From assembly GCA_013112555.1 (NCBI GenBank), contig JABFGK010000001.1:372001-436000 (forward strand): a DNA stretch of 64,000 nt, given 5' to 3'. The stretch is from Planctomycetota bacterium. Lineage in GTDB: Bacteria > Planctomycetota > Phycisphaerae > Phycisphaerales > UBA5793. A model generated the notes under the pieces. The model was not told the origin of the DNA and searched no databases. It saw nothing but the letters and a program-made list of their open reading frames with translations. Positions 36,269 through 45,309 of this stretch are shown here, one piece after another (position 1 is the stretch's first letter; each line of letters begins with the position of its first letter). Made by a program: the position numbers and the translations under genes.

Positions 36269-36828
36269 TCGGGCGCTCCTGCCAGCAAGGTCTTCGAGGC
36301 GAGCGGTTGGAAGTACACACTGAGAACGAACTTGGCATGGACGATACCGAGGTCCTCGTCCACTCGTTCCAGTTTCATTTCCTTGATTCGGGTGACGCGT
36401 GGGAGTTGTTCCAGTTCAAGGAGGAAGGCATAGAAGCCGTCGAAGTCTCCCTCGAGATCGAGTTCGATCGGGAGTTCTCGATAGCGGACGGCCGGCACGA
36501 CTTTAGAAGGTTGGACGCCCTTGTTTACAAGTTCATGGCCGCGCGCAATCTCCCAGGCCTGCCGCACGACGTCGTCGACCTTCTCCTCCGGTGGGAGCTT
36601 GGCTTCGATCAGCGTGACGGCCTCCTTGAGTGCCGCAATGGCTGTTTCCAGGTCATTGATTCGGCTGCCGGCTTCGCGCAGCTGCTCGAGTTTCTGCTGC
36701 TTATCCTGAATCTCAGACTTGGCCAGCGCAATCTCGATGTTGCGCGGCAGGAACACAAACTTGAAGGCAGCCACAGGGACGGACAACAGTATGATTACAA
36801 AGAAGAGTCCTCGGAGTCCGATTTTCAT
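36265..36828 (-). CDS. pilO: PilO-like pilus alignment-complex protein
   Basis: A 187-residue bitopic protein: a short cytoplasmic start, one helix (GLFFVIILLSVPVAAFKFVFL), a coiled coil (about residues 30-80) and a ferredoxin-like periplasmic domain (PIELDLEGDFDGFYAFLLELEQLPRVTRIKEMKLER). The last segment is the recognised PilO signature pattern. It overlaps the PilN-like gene by 4 bases and has GGAGGTG upstream. It connects the platform to the outer parts of the machine. Confidence 0.85.
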   Translation of the reverse strand: MKIGLRGLFFVIILLSVPVAAFKFVFLPRNIEIALAKSEIQDKQQKLEQLREAGSRINDLETAIAALKEAVTLIEAKLPPEEKVDDVVRQAWEIARGHELVNKGVQPSKVVPAVRYRELPIELDLEGDFDGFYAFLLELEQLPRVTRIKEMKLERVDEDLGIVHAKFVLSVYFQPLASKTLLAGAPE

Positions 36829-37670
36829 TGCTTCACCTCCTCCGATCCGTGTGGGCCGTCTGACGGTGTCTCATCACCCAGTTTGACGCCGGTCATCTCA
36901 GGTGAAATGGGGAGCGGGTTGATCGGAGTGGGATCAATGCCGCCCTTCAACCCCCGTCGCAACTTCAGCGGCTCGAATCCCTTTGCATCGGCGTTCGGAT
37001 TCAACTCCATGTCGATTTCGAACTTGCGCAGCAACTGATCGCCGACACTTGTTTCACGCGAGTACTTGAGTTGAATGGCCTGGAACAGCGAGCAATCCGT
37101 CAGGCCGCGCAGGTAATCCGAGACATGCACATCAGTCGGCGCAAATCCGATGATTGTCATGGCGACCGTATACTTCGGGACTTCCACTGCCCTCGCATCG
37201 TCCTCCTCGGAGCGCGTGGGAATCCGCTGGTTTGCCTTGTCCTTGATTGAGAGGACGGTTGTCGCTCCCTCGCTCTTCTTGGCCTTCTGGGGCGGTGGTG
37301 TCTTGATTCGGATACTGTGCAGTTCCACTGACATCAGACTCATGGGCGGCGGCATCCGGTTAATCAACTCAGCCAGCAGAATTGACCGTGGCACGCGCTC
37401 GACCAAGGCCGCAGTGACCTCGGCCCGCTCAAGAATCTGGCGCTTCTGCGATTCCATCTCATTGAGCGTTTCAATCTGCCGTGCTGCGTCGGAGTAGGCG
37501 ACGTTAATACGCTGCTGTTCCTGCTTCACGGTGTTCCATTGTTGATTCGTCACCAGGAAGGCCGCTACGACAGCGACCATGATGACAATGAACAAGGCGA
37601 GTCCGATCGTGTTGCTCCGGTGCTCAGCACGCTGCGAGACGTAATCTTCCGGAAGGAAATTGGATGTTGG
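36825..37670 (-). CDS. pilN: PilN-like pilus alignment-complex protein
   Basis: A 281-residue protein. The N-terminus has a PilN-like short cytoplasmic motif (NFLPEDYVSQ; the usual form is INLLP), which binds the PilM groove. It is followed by a helix (IGLALFIVIMVAVVAAFLV), a coiled coil and a ferredoxin-like periplasmic domain. An insert around residues 150-190 (PPPQKAKKSEGATT...RIPTRSEEDDARAV) interrupts the periplasmic part. ATG 37670 has GGGGGAC upstream and is preferred to the track start. Confidence 0.83.
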   Translation of the reverse strand, partial: PTSNFLPEDYVSQRAEHRSNTIGLALFIVIMVAVVAAFLVTNQQWNTVKQEQQRINVAYSDAARQIETLNEMESQKRQILERAEVTAALVERVPRSILLAELINRMPPPMSLMSVELHSIRIKTPPPQKAKKSEGATTVLSIKDKANQRIPTRSEEDDARAVEVPKYTVAMTIIGFAPTDVHVSDYLRGLTDCSLFQAIQLKYSRETSVGDQLLRKFEIDMELNPNADAKGFEPLKLRRGLKGGIDPTPINPLPISPEMTGVKLGDETPSDGPHGSEEVKQ

Positions 37671-37758
37671 CATGGTGTCCCCCCATGTCGGGTACAAGTG
37701 CTTGGGCGTCTATTGCCGATCAGCCTGGCAGTGCTGCCGGCTCATCGGGATCGGTCTC

Positions 37759-39078
37759 CTACTCCGCCGGGCAACGACTCAGGCCATAGGCCACGGCCCA
37801 CTCGGGGACGCCTCGTATCGACTCGAGCCCTGTGAGCCGGGAGTCGTCTGTGAGTCGGGCTCGGATCAGTGGGTCTCCCTGGTATGTCTGAACCCCGACG
37901 GCGTGTGCCAACGTCGCACACAGGCGACTGTCTCGACTCTCACCACCGACCACAACGAGCCGATCCAGCATCCGCTGGGTATGGACGCCGGCGTGGTAGC
38001 GGCGACACATGCGAAGTTCCTCACACAGGCTCTCGCGCACATCGTGCAGCGCGCTTTGTATGAGGTTCCCCGTTTCAATGGATTCAGGGGCGTCAGCAGC
38101 AGGTGGCGGGGTATCGTCACTGCTCATATCGTGGAACTCTCGTGGGCTGCGGCCGGCCCGACGATCCTGCGCGCTCGGTTCGTGGGTCGGTGGTGCTGCA
38201 CCTGCAGACAGTGGGGCATCACCCGGGCGGCCGGGTTCGGCATTCATCGACGACGACATCGTCTGAGCCATCAGAGCCCCGACCTGTGCCGACGGTATTC
38301 CCTGCGATGTCCCATGTAATTGCCCGTGGAAGGTCGACGCCTCGTGCATTCGTTGTATGCGAGCCGTCGGTAAGTCGCAGTGCAGATGCTGTGAGACGGC
38401 CTGGTCGAACTGACGGCCCCCGATCGGCATGGTCCTCGTAAAGACGAGCGTCCGGCCGTGCGCGATCATCACTTTCGTACAGGCACTCCCGATGTCCACA
38501 TACATCGTCGTGATCTGGTCGTCATTCTCGCGGCGATACAGGTGCCAGAAGGCACGAAGCACCGCGAGCGGCTCTGCATGGAGTCCGCCGACCTCAAGCC
38601 GGCACTTCCGCAGCAGGTCCACCTGATTCATGACAAGTTCGCGCCCGATGGCAAAGCAGATGATTTCCGTTTGTATATCCTGGCCGGCATGCACTGCCCC
38701 GACTTCGACGTGACGAATCACCACATGTTCCGGATTGCAGGCGACCGAGTTCATCAACTCGGCTTTGATCGCTTCATCTCGGCCGGCACCCTCACTCTTG
38801 GGGATCCGCATGTGCTGTACGAATGTCTGCCAGGATGGAATGTTGCAGATGGCCGTCTTGCCGCGAAACCCACCATCACGTAAGAGGCCCGGCAGCGTAT
38901 CGCCCAGATGCTCGTTTCGTTGGGCCTGATCGCGTCGGACGGACTCGGGAATCTCGACGTTGGCAGCAGCGATGACCTCAGGATCGTCCCCTGGGGAGAC
39001 CTGAAGCACCTTCAGACTTGAGTATCCAAAGTCGATCGCTATCGGACTCTGACTCTGCTTCAGAAAACCTAAGACCAT
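37759..39078 (-). CDS. pilM: PilM-like cytoplasmic actin-fold protein
   Basis: A 439-residue PilM/FtsA-like actin-fold protein and first gene of the pilus operon. The start at 39078 (MVLGFLKQSQSPIAIDFGYSSLKVLQV) contains the phosphate-1 loop, and upstream residues in the track do not fit. VDIGSACTKVMIAHG is the second phosphate loop. A Pro/Ala/Asp-rich low-complexity insert (about residues 270-350) is unusual. The final adenosine-type motif is LVVVGGESRDSRLCATLA. PilM recruits PilN and couples the ATPase to the envelope parts. Confidence 0.86.
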   Translation of the reverse strand: MVLGFLKQSQSPIAIDFGYSSLKVLQVSPGDDPEVIAAANVEIPESVRRDQAQRNEHLGDTLPGLLRDGGFRGKTAICNIPSWQTFVQHMRIPKSEGAGRDEAIKAELMNSVACNPEHVVIRHVEVGAVHAGQDIQTEIICFAIGRELVMNQVDLLRKCRLEVGGLHAEPLAVLRAFWHLYRRENDDQITTMYVDIGSACTKVMIAHGRTLVFTRTMPIGGRQFDQAVSQHLHCDLPTARIQRMHEASTFHGQLHGTSQGIPSAQVGALMAQTMSSSMNAEPGRPGDAPLSAGAAPPTHEPSAQDRRAGRSPREFHDMSSDDTPPPAADAPESIETGNLIQSALHDVRESLCEELRMCRRYHAGVHTQRMLDRLVVVGGESRDSRLCATLAHAVGVQTYQGDPLIRARLTDDSRLTGLESIRGVPEWAVAYGLSRCPAE

Positions 39079-39388
39079 CAGCGCAGGCTCCACACGTACG
39101 GCGTCTGCCCCGGGCGTCTCCCCCACATGGCTGGCGCAACATGATCGGGCGGCCGGATACAATCGCAGTTATCATCGAGGATCGGTCTGCACCCGGATTC
39201 GGTTTAGCGCGCTTGGGAATACTGGGTCGGACTCAGAGGGTTATGCCGACGAATAGCAACATGTCCGCATTGGTACCCGGAGGTCCTCATCCACCGGCCA
39301 CAGGAATCAGCCAACGACTTGCTCGTCAGCAGTACACGCGTTATCGGCACTGCTCCGTAGGCCGGATCAACGCGGTTCTGAGCGGAAG

Positions 39389-39455
39389 ATCCGGCAGATA
39401 ACCGTCCTTCCTGCCGGCTCTTTGTCCTCCTGTCGTCGGACTGTGAGCCGGCCTA
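39389..39455 (+). repeat. Dispersed hairpin repeat, copy 1
   Basis: Begins ATCCGGCAG and ends CTGTGAGCCGGCCTACT. An outer 8-bp stem (GCCGGCTC at 39413 / GAGCCGGC at 39445) encloses CTCCTGTCGTCGGAC. It lies just after the stop of the prepilin gene (minus strand). Relative to copy 2 the stem has a compensatory change on both sides. The rest of the 39079-39388 gap shows no gene. Confidence 0.8.
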
Positions 39456-39467
39456 CTCCAGATCCCG

Positions 39468-40382
39468 TCAATCCCACGCCACCTTCGTCCCACCCGACGC
39501 ATCTTCCCCCGTCGCCGATGTGAAAACAGCCAGCCACGAATCACTCTTATTCACCACATCATCCCTGAGGAACAGATTGTCCGGCATCTTCTTTCCCGTC
39601 GACGAATCAACCCATGTACACTCGGGCCAGGCAAACTCCTGCCCCTTCTTTGATCGCTCAGTCAGCGACTTGACCGAACCATCGGCAAACACCACATTCC
39701 CCTGCCATCTTGTCCGTGATCCATGGGTCAGATACGCCGGCGACTTCGGATCACTCTTCCCATCCTTCGGCCCGCGATCACTGAAAATGACAAATGTCGA
39801 ACCAAGGGTGTCTGCGTCCCACTCGTGAGCAAAGCCCGGATTCAATTCTGTATTCGCGTAACTCACATTCGACCACGAACCGCTTTCGCATTCAATATCG
39901 CAGCGGAAATCAACGTCCCACCACGCAGTCGTCTCGCCCCCGCTCGGGTCAGCCGACAAGTAGTCGAACTCCTCTGGCACATCAACGCACCCGTTTGCCT
40001 CACTGGGACAGATGACCAGTTCCGGCGAGTAGTAGTTGTTGTAGATCATGTACGAGTGCAGATTGGCGGTTGAGTTGCCGGGATTGTGGGAGTTGAGGCT
40101 CAACTCCCGGTTCAATTCCATTGGCATGGGAAATCGGCCGCCATAGTCCTGCGACCAGATGACATATGCCCGGTAAATAAGCTTTAACTGCGTGGCACAC
40201 TTCATCTGTTTCCCGCAGCCATCCCGTGCCCGACCCAGGAACATGACCAGGCCGGCCATCACCATGCCCAGGACTACCACAATTACCACCAACTCCACCA
40301 GCGAGAAACCCCGGTGGCGCCGTTGCCGAAGATCTGCACAGAAACCCCTTTGCATGCCTGTCGCATCCTTCCGTGTCATCAT
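39468..40382 (-). CDS. Prepilin-like protein with C-terminal FADGSV motif (DUF1559-like)
   Basis: A 304-residue protein with a prepilin cleavage and helix region (RGFSLVELVVIVVVLGMVMAGLVMFLG) after a 27-residue basic leader. It then has an alpha-helical spine and a large exported domain with cysteines (CGKQMKC, CPSEANGC, CDIEC). The C-terminal GNVVFADGSVKSLTE is the signature of planctomycete DUF1559 / H-x9-DG prepilins. These pseudopilins are strongly amplified in planctomycetes, and their role is not settled. It is transcribed separately from the pilM operon. Its last codons are duplicated at 40538-40618. Confidence 0.87.
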   Translation of the reverse strand: MMTRKDATGMQRGFCADLRQRRHRGFSLVELVVIVVVLGMVMAGLVMFLGRARDGCGKQMKCATQLKLIYRAYVIWSQDYGGRFPMPMELNRELSLNSHNPGNSTANLHSYMIYNNYYSPELVICPSEANGCVDVPEEFDYLSADPSGGETTAWWDVDFRCDIECESGSWSNVSYANTELNPGFAHEWDADTLGSTFVIFSDRGPKDGKSDPKSPAYLTHGSRTRWQGNVVFADGSVKSLTERSKKGQEFAWPECTWVDSSTGKKMPDNLFLRDDVVNKSDSWLAVFTSATGEDASGGTKVAWD

Positions 40383-40464
40383 ACCTCAATTGTCCCTGTG
40401 CTTGTCGGTGCCGTCGTGAGTGTATTCGCCCATTCGGCCCATCCGGTTCGCATTGGGAAAATAC

Positions 40465-40531
40465 ATCCGGCAGTTCACCGCATTCCTGTCGGCTCTTTGC
40501 CCTCCTGTCGTCGGACTTCGAGCCGACCTAC
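40465..40531 (+). repeat. Dispersed hairpin repeat, copy 2
   Basis: Same orientation and layout as copy 1 (CATCCGGCAG ... TCGGACTTCGAGCCGACCTACT). The outer stem is GTCGGCTC (40488) / GAGCCGAC (40520), so the second base pair is T-A here against C-G in copy 1. It lies between the prepilin gene start and the broken prepilin tail. Confidence 0.8.
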
Positions 40532-40537
40532 TTTTCC

Positions 40538-40618
40538 CTAATCCCACGCAACGCTCGTCCCGCCCGGCTCCCCCGTTGCCGACATGAAAACAGCCGACCA
40601 CAAATCGCTCCTATCGAC
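40538..40618 (-). pseudogene. 3' remnant of a second prepilin gene
   Basis: Read on the minus strand this stretch encodes SDLWSAVFMSATGEPGGTSVAWD and a stop. It is clearly homologous to the end of the neighbouring prepilin (SDSWLAVFTSATGEDASGGTKVAWD). No start or upstream part remains: the fragment runs directly into the 3' end of the kinase gene, whose stop overlaps it. It is followed by copy 2 of the hairpin repeat, exactly as the intact prepilin is followed by copy 1. Confidence 0.85.
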
Positions 40619-43151
40619 CCTCCTCCTCGCTCATCGTATTGAGCCTCCACCGTGCCAGATGCCACTCATTCATCGGATTGGGCAGATACACATTCGGATC
40701 CAGCGGGATGTTCATCTCGACGCACAGACGGAAATACCTTATCGCCTCGGCAACTCGGCCCTCAAGGCGACACCGCTCACCGGCATAGTAATAGGCTTCG
40801 CACAGATGTTCCGTTGTCTTGTTCGCCTGTTCGTCTGCAACGAGCTCGGCAGGCGTCATATCACCCGCCGCAGTCCCTCGCAGACAGGAGACGATCTTCT
40901 GAATCCACTCGTGCTCGCGCGACTGCGCCGGTGCTTCGCAGGACTCGATCAAAAACTCACGGGCCGTCCGTTCCATGGACTCTGCCTCTGCCAGACGTCC
41001 TCGCTGCCGCAATGAGGCTGCATGATCCATTTGCACAAGATACATCCTGGCATGGGCATACGAAATCCACGACTCCTGGGCCAGAAAACTTCGGTAGTCA
41101 TATTCTGCAACAGTGAACCGCCCGAGAATCCAGGCCGGCGTAGCCCGCCAGTAACGTGTCCACGAGTAGGCACCATAGGATCGCTCGATCGACGTCGTAA
41201 AGTCTCGAAATGCAGTCTCGTAGTCGGGATCATCGAGACACAGCGCCGCAATGGCGCGGGTCTGATAGGCGGCACGCAACGCGGGATGCTGTTCGATAAC
41301 AATGTTGATCTCTTCGTTGGCCTGCGCGTATTGCCCACGCCGCAGACAGGTTTCAGCCGCCAGCATGCAGCCGCCGCGCACTGCAAGTCTGTCATATCGG
41401 AGCGTCAGCCCCATTTCGTAGGCCTGATCGAAGTAGGTCTCGCGGAGGTCGGGATCGGTCCGTTCAGCAAGCGCCAACGCCAGATTGAGATAGCCGAGTC
41501 GGGCTCGATACAGAGCCGTTTGTGGTGACAGTCGATACGCTTCCTGTGCGCTTTCGAGTGCTCGGTCAAGGTCAGCAAAGGCGAACGACCAGAGATACCA
41601 CTCGTGGGCCGGCGTCGGCCGGTACGTCTTATCGTATGGCAGCCCATGCAGAGGCTGCTGTTGCGATTCGCCATCTCGTGCATCCATCTCGTTGTACAGA
41701 GCCCAGTAAGCGCTCGGATACAAGTGCATCGGGTCCGACAGGTCCTGCGGTTCCTGAGCCATGCTCAGCACTAAAGACTTCGGACTGAGCCCATTGGAGA
41801 GATCAATGCGAAACTGGAGCATCCGGCCCTCTTGCAGAGCGTCCTCGCTCGATTCGACAATGTTGGAGTACGATCGCTGATCATTGATGTCGAGGGCCCA
41901 CCCCGCCAGGACGGTCCGCCAGCGCAGCATTTCGACACGATCTGTATTCAGTTTGTCCGTCCACAGAAATGCGCCGGCGAGAGAGCCGACCAGCAGAACG
42001 AGAAAGAAGCCGACCAGGAGTGCCCGTTCGTGGCGCCGGTACACACGCTGCACACTCTGCCAACTCCCATCGGCGGGCCCGCCCACAATGCGCTCGCCAC
42101 GAAGATACCGCTCAATATCATCGATCAACTGTGCAGCACTTTGGTACCGCTGGGCTGAGTCGCTGGCCATCGCGTGATGCACGACCGCATCGAGGTCACC
42201 TCTCAGGGTCGTGTCAATCTCGGCCAGTCGCGTGGGCGGCTCGTCGCAGATTGTCCGAAGTACTTCATATGGCGTCTTCCCGTCGATGGCATGGGGGAGC
42301 CGACCGGTCAGCAACTGAAACAGCATGACACCGAGTGCATAGACATCGCTGCGCTCGTCAACCGATTGTGGGTCCCCTGATGCCTGCTCCGGGCTGATAT
42401 ACGGCAGCGTGCCGACCAGACTTCCTTCCCGAAGCAGCGTCGCTTGTTCCCCTGCCGATGTCATTCGTGCCAGACCGAAGTCGAGCAGGTGCGGCTCGCC
42501 GTCTGCCGAGACCAGAATGTTGGACGGCTTCAAGTCCCGATGCAGAATGCCGCGACTATGCGCGAACTCGACTGCCTGGCAGACCCGGATGAACGTGCGC
42601 AGGATGGTCCTGTGGTCGTGGCTGCATGACTTCACATATTCTGTCAGGCTCAATCCGTCTAGATACTCCATGGCGAAGTACGGTCGCCCATCGGGCGTGC
42701 GTCCGGCCCCGTAGATGGTGGCAATCGACGTGTGGCGCAACTGTGCCAGCGTCTGGATTTCGCGTCGGAACACCTCGGCCATCCGGGCGCTGCTGTCGGC
42801 TGATCCGTCGAGGACTTTCAACGCTACCCGCCGTGACGGTTCGCGTTGCTGTGCTTTGTACACGGTGCCCATTCCGCCACGCCCGACCACGCCGACAATT
42901 TGATACCCATCCACTACCTGCCCCGCCGGCAGATCGCCCGGCGATGATGCCTCGGCCGTGGCTTCTGACACAAGGTGACCCATTCTGTGCGAACCGGAGT
43001 CTGGGCCATCGTCACTGTGCTCCAGCATGAGACGATCCAGACTCGTCGGATCACCCTGCCAGAGATCCTGCAGGGCCGCGTCGATCCGGTCGGCCAGACG
43101 GTCACGGTCGTCGTGATTCCGGGATGGGGTGCTCGGCTCAAGCGGATCCAT
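40611..43151 (-). CDS. Membrane serine/threonine protein kinase with exported repeat domain
   Basis: An 846-residue Hanks-type kinase. The kinase domain spans about residues 82-350: G-loop GRGGMG (90-95), catalytic Lys in VALKVL (112), HRDLKPSN (204-211), DFG (224-226) and SPEQ (253-256). One membrane helix (377-397) is followed by about 450 residues of alpha-helical, TPR-like repeats (segments such as AREFL, YRLSPQTALYRARLGYLNLALALA). The N-terminus has an acidic leader of about 80 residues. It overlaps the sigma factor gene upstream by 14 bases, a typical planctomycete sigma/kinase pair. Targets are unknown. Confidence 0.92.
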   Translation of the reverse strand: MDPLEPSTPSRNHDDRDRLADRIDAALQDLWQGDPTSLDRLMLEHSDDGPDSGSHRMGHLVSEATAEASSPGDLPAGQVVDGYQIVGVVGRGGMGTVYKAQQREPSRRVALKVLDGSADSSARMAEVFRREIQTLAQLRHTSIATIYGAGRTPDGRPYFAMEYLDGLSLTEYVKSCSHDHRTILRTFIRVCQAVEFAHSRGILHRDLKPSNILVSADGEPHLLDFGLARMTSAGEQATLLREGSLVGTLPYISPEQASGDPQSVDERSDVYALGVMLFQLLTGRLPHAIDGKTPYEVLRTICDEPPTRLAEIDTTLRGDLDAVVHHAMASDSAQRYQSAAQLIDDIERYLRGERIVGGPADGSWQSVQRVYRRHERALLVGFFLVLLVGSLAGAFLWTDKLNTDRVEMLRWRTVLAGWALDINDQRSYSNIVESSEDALQEGRMLQFRIDLSNGLSPKSLVLSMAQEPQDLSDPMHLYPSAYWALYNEMDARDGESQQQPLHGLPYDKTYRPTPAHEWYLWSFAFADLDRALESAQEAYRLSPQTALYRARLGYLNLALALAERTDPDLRETYFDQAYEMGLTLRYDRLAVRGGCMLAAETCLRRGQYAQANEEINIVIEQHPALRAAYQTRAIAALCLDDPDYETAFRDFTTSIERSYGAYSWTRYWRATPAWILGRFTVAEYDYRSFLAQESWISYAHARMYLVQMDHAASLRQRGRLAEAESMERTAREFLIESCEAPAQSREHEWIQKIVSCLRGTAAGDMTPAELVADEQANKTTEHLCEAYYYAGERCRLEGRVAEAIRYFRLCVEMNIPLDPNVYLPNPMNEWHLARWRLNTMSEEEGR

Positions 43152-43800
43152 CAGAGGCCAACCTTGTCAGACCGGGAATATTCGACATTTCCTGCCGCAG
43201 CGCCTTGATGGCGCGTATCAGCAGCATCGATGCTGCAGGGCGAGACATCCCCATCATCCGGGCAATGTCAGACATGAGCATCTGATCGAAGAACGCATGG
43301 GTGATCACTTCCTGATACGAGTCCTTGAGCGTGCTCAGTGCCGACAGCATCTGGCTCAACGTCTCCTGTTGTTCATACCGGGTGCGCGGCGACGGCCCGC
43401 CTGCTGAAACGAGGCGCCAGAGTGTGATCATGGAGGAGCGATCTGACCAGCGCACATTCCCATGCGGTGATGCCGGGCTCGCTTCACCCCTGACTGCCTC
43501 AGGTGATCTCGGCTGCTTGAGATAGTCAGCGACCTTGTGACTGACAATCCGGGATGCATAGGCCTTGAGTCCCTGGACCGTCCGGCGCTCCAGCCGTTCG
43601 AGCCCGGTGAGCACGCCCACCATTACCTGCTGTGACAGATCGTCAATGACATGCCACTGATCACGCGACGGCTTGAGGCGAGCGATGACCATCATGCGAA
43701 CCAACGGGCCCATTGCCTGTGCAATGACGTCCCGGCTGTCGGCATCGCCTCCGGCAGCAGCCGCGACGTCGTCATCGGAATAGCCAGGCTGGTGTACCAC
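43138..43800 (-). CDS. ECF-type RNA polymerase sigma factor
   Basis: A sigma-70-family extracytoplasmic-function-like factor. Region 2 is represented by DDLSQQVMVGVLTGLERLE and YASRIVSHKVADYLKQ. Region 4 is the HTH SDIARMMGMSRPAASMLLIRAIKALRQEM. The track ORF begins at ATG 43944 (268 residues). GTG 43800 is preferred because an AGAGG lies 9 bases upstream and the resulting 220 residues match the usual size. It overlaps the kinase gene, implying that the kinase controls or is controlled by this factor, as in other planctomycete sigma/kinase pairs. The promoter it recognises is unknown. Confidence 0.82.
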   Translation of the reverse strand: MVHQPGYSDDDVAAAAGGDADSRDVIAQAMGPLVRMMVIARLKPSRDQWHVIDDLSQQVMVGVLTGLERLERRTVQGLKAYASRIVSHKVADYLKQPRSPEAVRGEASPASPHGNVRWSDRSSMITLWRLVSAGGPSPRTRYEQQETLSQMLSALSTLKDSYQEVITHAFFDQMLMSDIARMMGMSRPAASMLLIRAIKALRQEMSNIPGLTRLASDGSA

Positions 43801-44078
43801 AAGACTGGACCTCTGTATCTTATTATGGCCACTTGCCTGCACTTCTACAAGTGCCGATCGCGGTTCTCCTGCCTCACTACGGCCCGAGTCTGTCCAGATC
43901 CGTTGAAAACAGCCTCTGAATTGTCGGCCAGGCACGTTGCGCATGGCATGTTGCCGTGACTAAGTGGCATGAAGGCCGGGGTTTGGCTGTTCCGCAGCAG
44001 CGGTTCTCCGAGGGCCGGACACCTGATCGCCAACGTGCAAGCAATTGAACCACTTGGACAGGAATTCTGAGGTGAATC

Positions 44079-45026
44079 ATGAGAAACGCGTACTTTACCG
44101 TCTCCACCGTGCTGGCAGCGTGTTCGCTAACCGTCCTGCCGGCCTGGTCACAGGAGTCCGGTCATCAACGAGACATGCTGGAGCAAGGCAAGTGCATCCA
44201 GCCGCTCCGTGTGGCACGGATCGCACCGGATGGCAGACAGACGAGTCCGTGGTACTCGGTGGGTGATTCCGGCGTACTCACCAGTGGCTGCCCGCCGACC
44301 AAACTCGCATTTGATTGCTTCGAGCCTGATCGCCGGGTCATGCCCGGTGAACCCACCGACGGAGCCTTCAATGGTGGGTATGACCCGTACTGCGGCAACG
44401 GCGTAGGCCGATACTGGAGCGGCTCGTGGTACTACAACTGCTATGCTGCCAATGACATGACCTGTGTCGAGGGCACTGCCGGTCTTCCATCTGAGCGCCA
44501 TCAGTTTGCATGGTTCTGGCAAGTGGAGGGGCCGGGCACGAGCGAACCGTGTTACGTCGCGCTCTGGACGGCCGAGGACTTTGATGAGACCTGCACCGGC
44601 CCTGCGTTCAGCAACTTGTACAGCGGGATCATCTGGGACTTTGGCGTCGTGCCTCAGTGCGATGGCCTGTACTACTGGTTCGATTCCATGGACTTCTTGT
44701 GCGGCACGGGTCTGTACAACCAACTCCCAATGGATGGCAGCGGGGCGTACATCATCATGCTCGCCAACGACTACAACGGCACAACCCTGACAATGGCCAC
44801 CTGTGCCCAACCCATGCTCTGGGGCTGCAAGGACGACAGTGGCAGCAGCCAGGGGCCGATCCAGTGGAATGACGACTGGCCCCCCGACGGCGAGTTCAGG
44901 CCGGGCTATGAGTGCTGGGATCAGGGTGGTTGGTACTGTCCCGAGAGCCTCGGCATCATGACCTGTTTCTATGCCGACTTCGGCCCGCCGCGCAAGGTGC
45001 CTCAACTGTCAGCGCCGAAGAACTGA
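44079..45026 (+). CDS. Exported cysteine- and tryptophan-rich protein of unknown function
   Basis: A 315-residue protein with a clear signal peptide (FTVSTVLAACSLTVLPAWS, cleavage after Ser-Gln). The mature part has many Cys, Trp, Tyr and Gly residues (WYYNCYAANDMTC, CPPTKLAFDCFEPD) and no membrane segment, so it is probably disulphide-bonded and secreted. No domain is recognised. It is divergent from the sigma factor. Its stop codon is followed almost immediately by copy 3 of the hairpin repeat. Confidence 0.75.
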   Translation: MRNAYFTVSTVLAACSLTVLPAWSQESGHQRDMLEQGKCIQPLRVARIAPDGRQTSPWYSVGDSGVLTSGCPPTKLAFDCFEPDRRVMPGEPTDGAFNGGYDPYCGNGVGRYWSGSWYYNCYAANDMTCVEGTAGLPSERHQFAWFWQVEGPGTSEPCYVALWTAEDFDETCTGPAFSNLYSGIIWDFGVVPQCDGLYYWFDSMDFLCGTGLYNQLPMDGSGAYIIMLANDYNGTTLTMATCAQPMLWGCKDDSGSSQGPIQWNDDWPPDGEFRPGYECWDQGGWYCPESLGIMTCFYADFGPPRKVPQLSAPKN

Positions 45027-45032
45027 CACGTA

Positions 45033-45117
45033 CATTCCGGCAGTTCACTTACACAGCACCCGGTCAACTCCCCGCCAGGCCGGGTGCACTCCTGTCGTCG
45101 GACTGTGAGCCGACCTA
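45033..45117 (+). repeat. Dispersed hairpin repeat, copy 3
   Basis: Begins ATTCCGGCAG and ends CTCCTGTCGTCGGACTGTGAGCCGACCTAC, matching copies 1 and 2 at both ends. The middle differs and forms its own perfect 8-bp stem (GCACCCGG at 45056 / CCGGGTGC at 45080). It lies 7 bases after the stop of the exported protein gene, so this copy sits at a plus-strand 3' end. The remainder of the gap to 45309 has no gene. Confidence 0.7.
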
Positions 45118-45309
45118 CGCCTGCTGTACCCAAAACAAGCCGGTTGTGGCCATCAAGCAACGCGAGATCGGCACGGCCGGATCACATCCCACCCACCGAC
45201 CACCGGTCGGTGCTTTGTGGGCTGCGTGCGGAATGTCCCGGATTCTGCGCTGCTGGACATGTCATCACCCTGCCTGCCCGGTATAAGTCATCAGAAGGAG
45301 TTGTCTCCA

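Noticed and set aside
39018-39401. 127-residue plus-strand ORF at the 5' end of pilM
   Set aside because: It overlaps pilM coding sequence and the hairpin repeat, with atypical composition.
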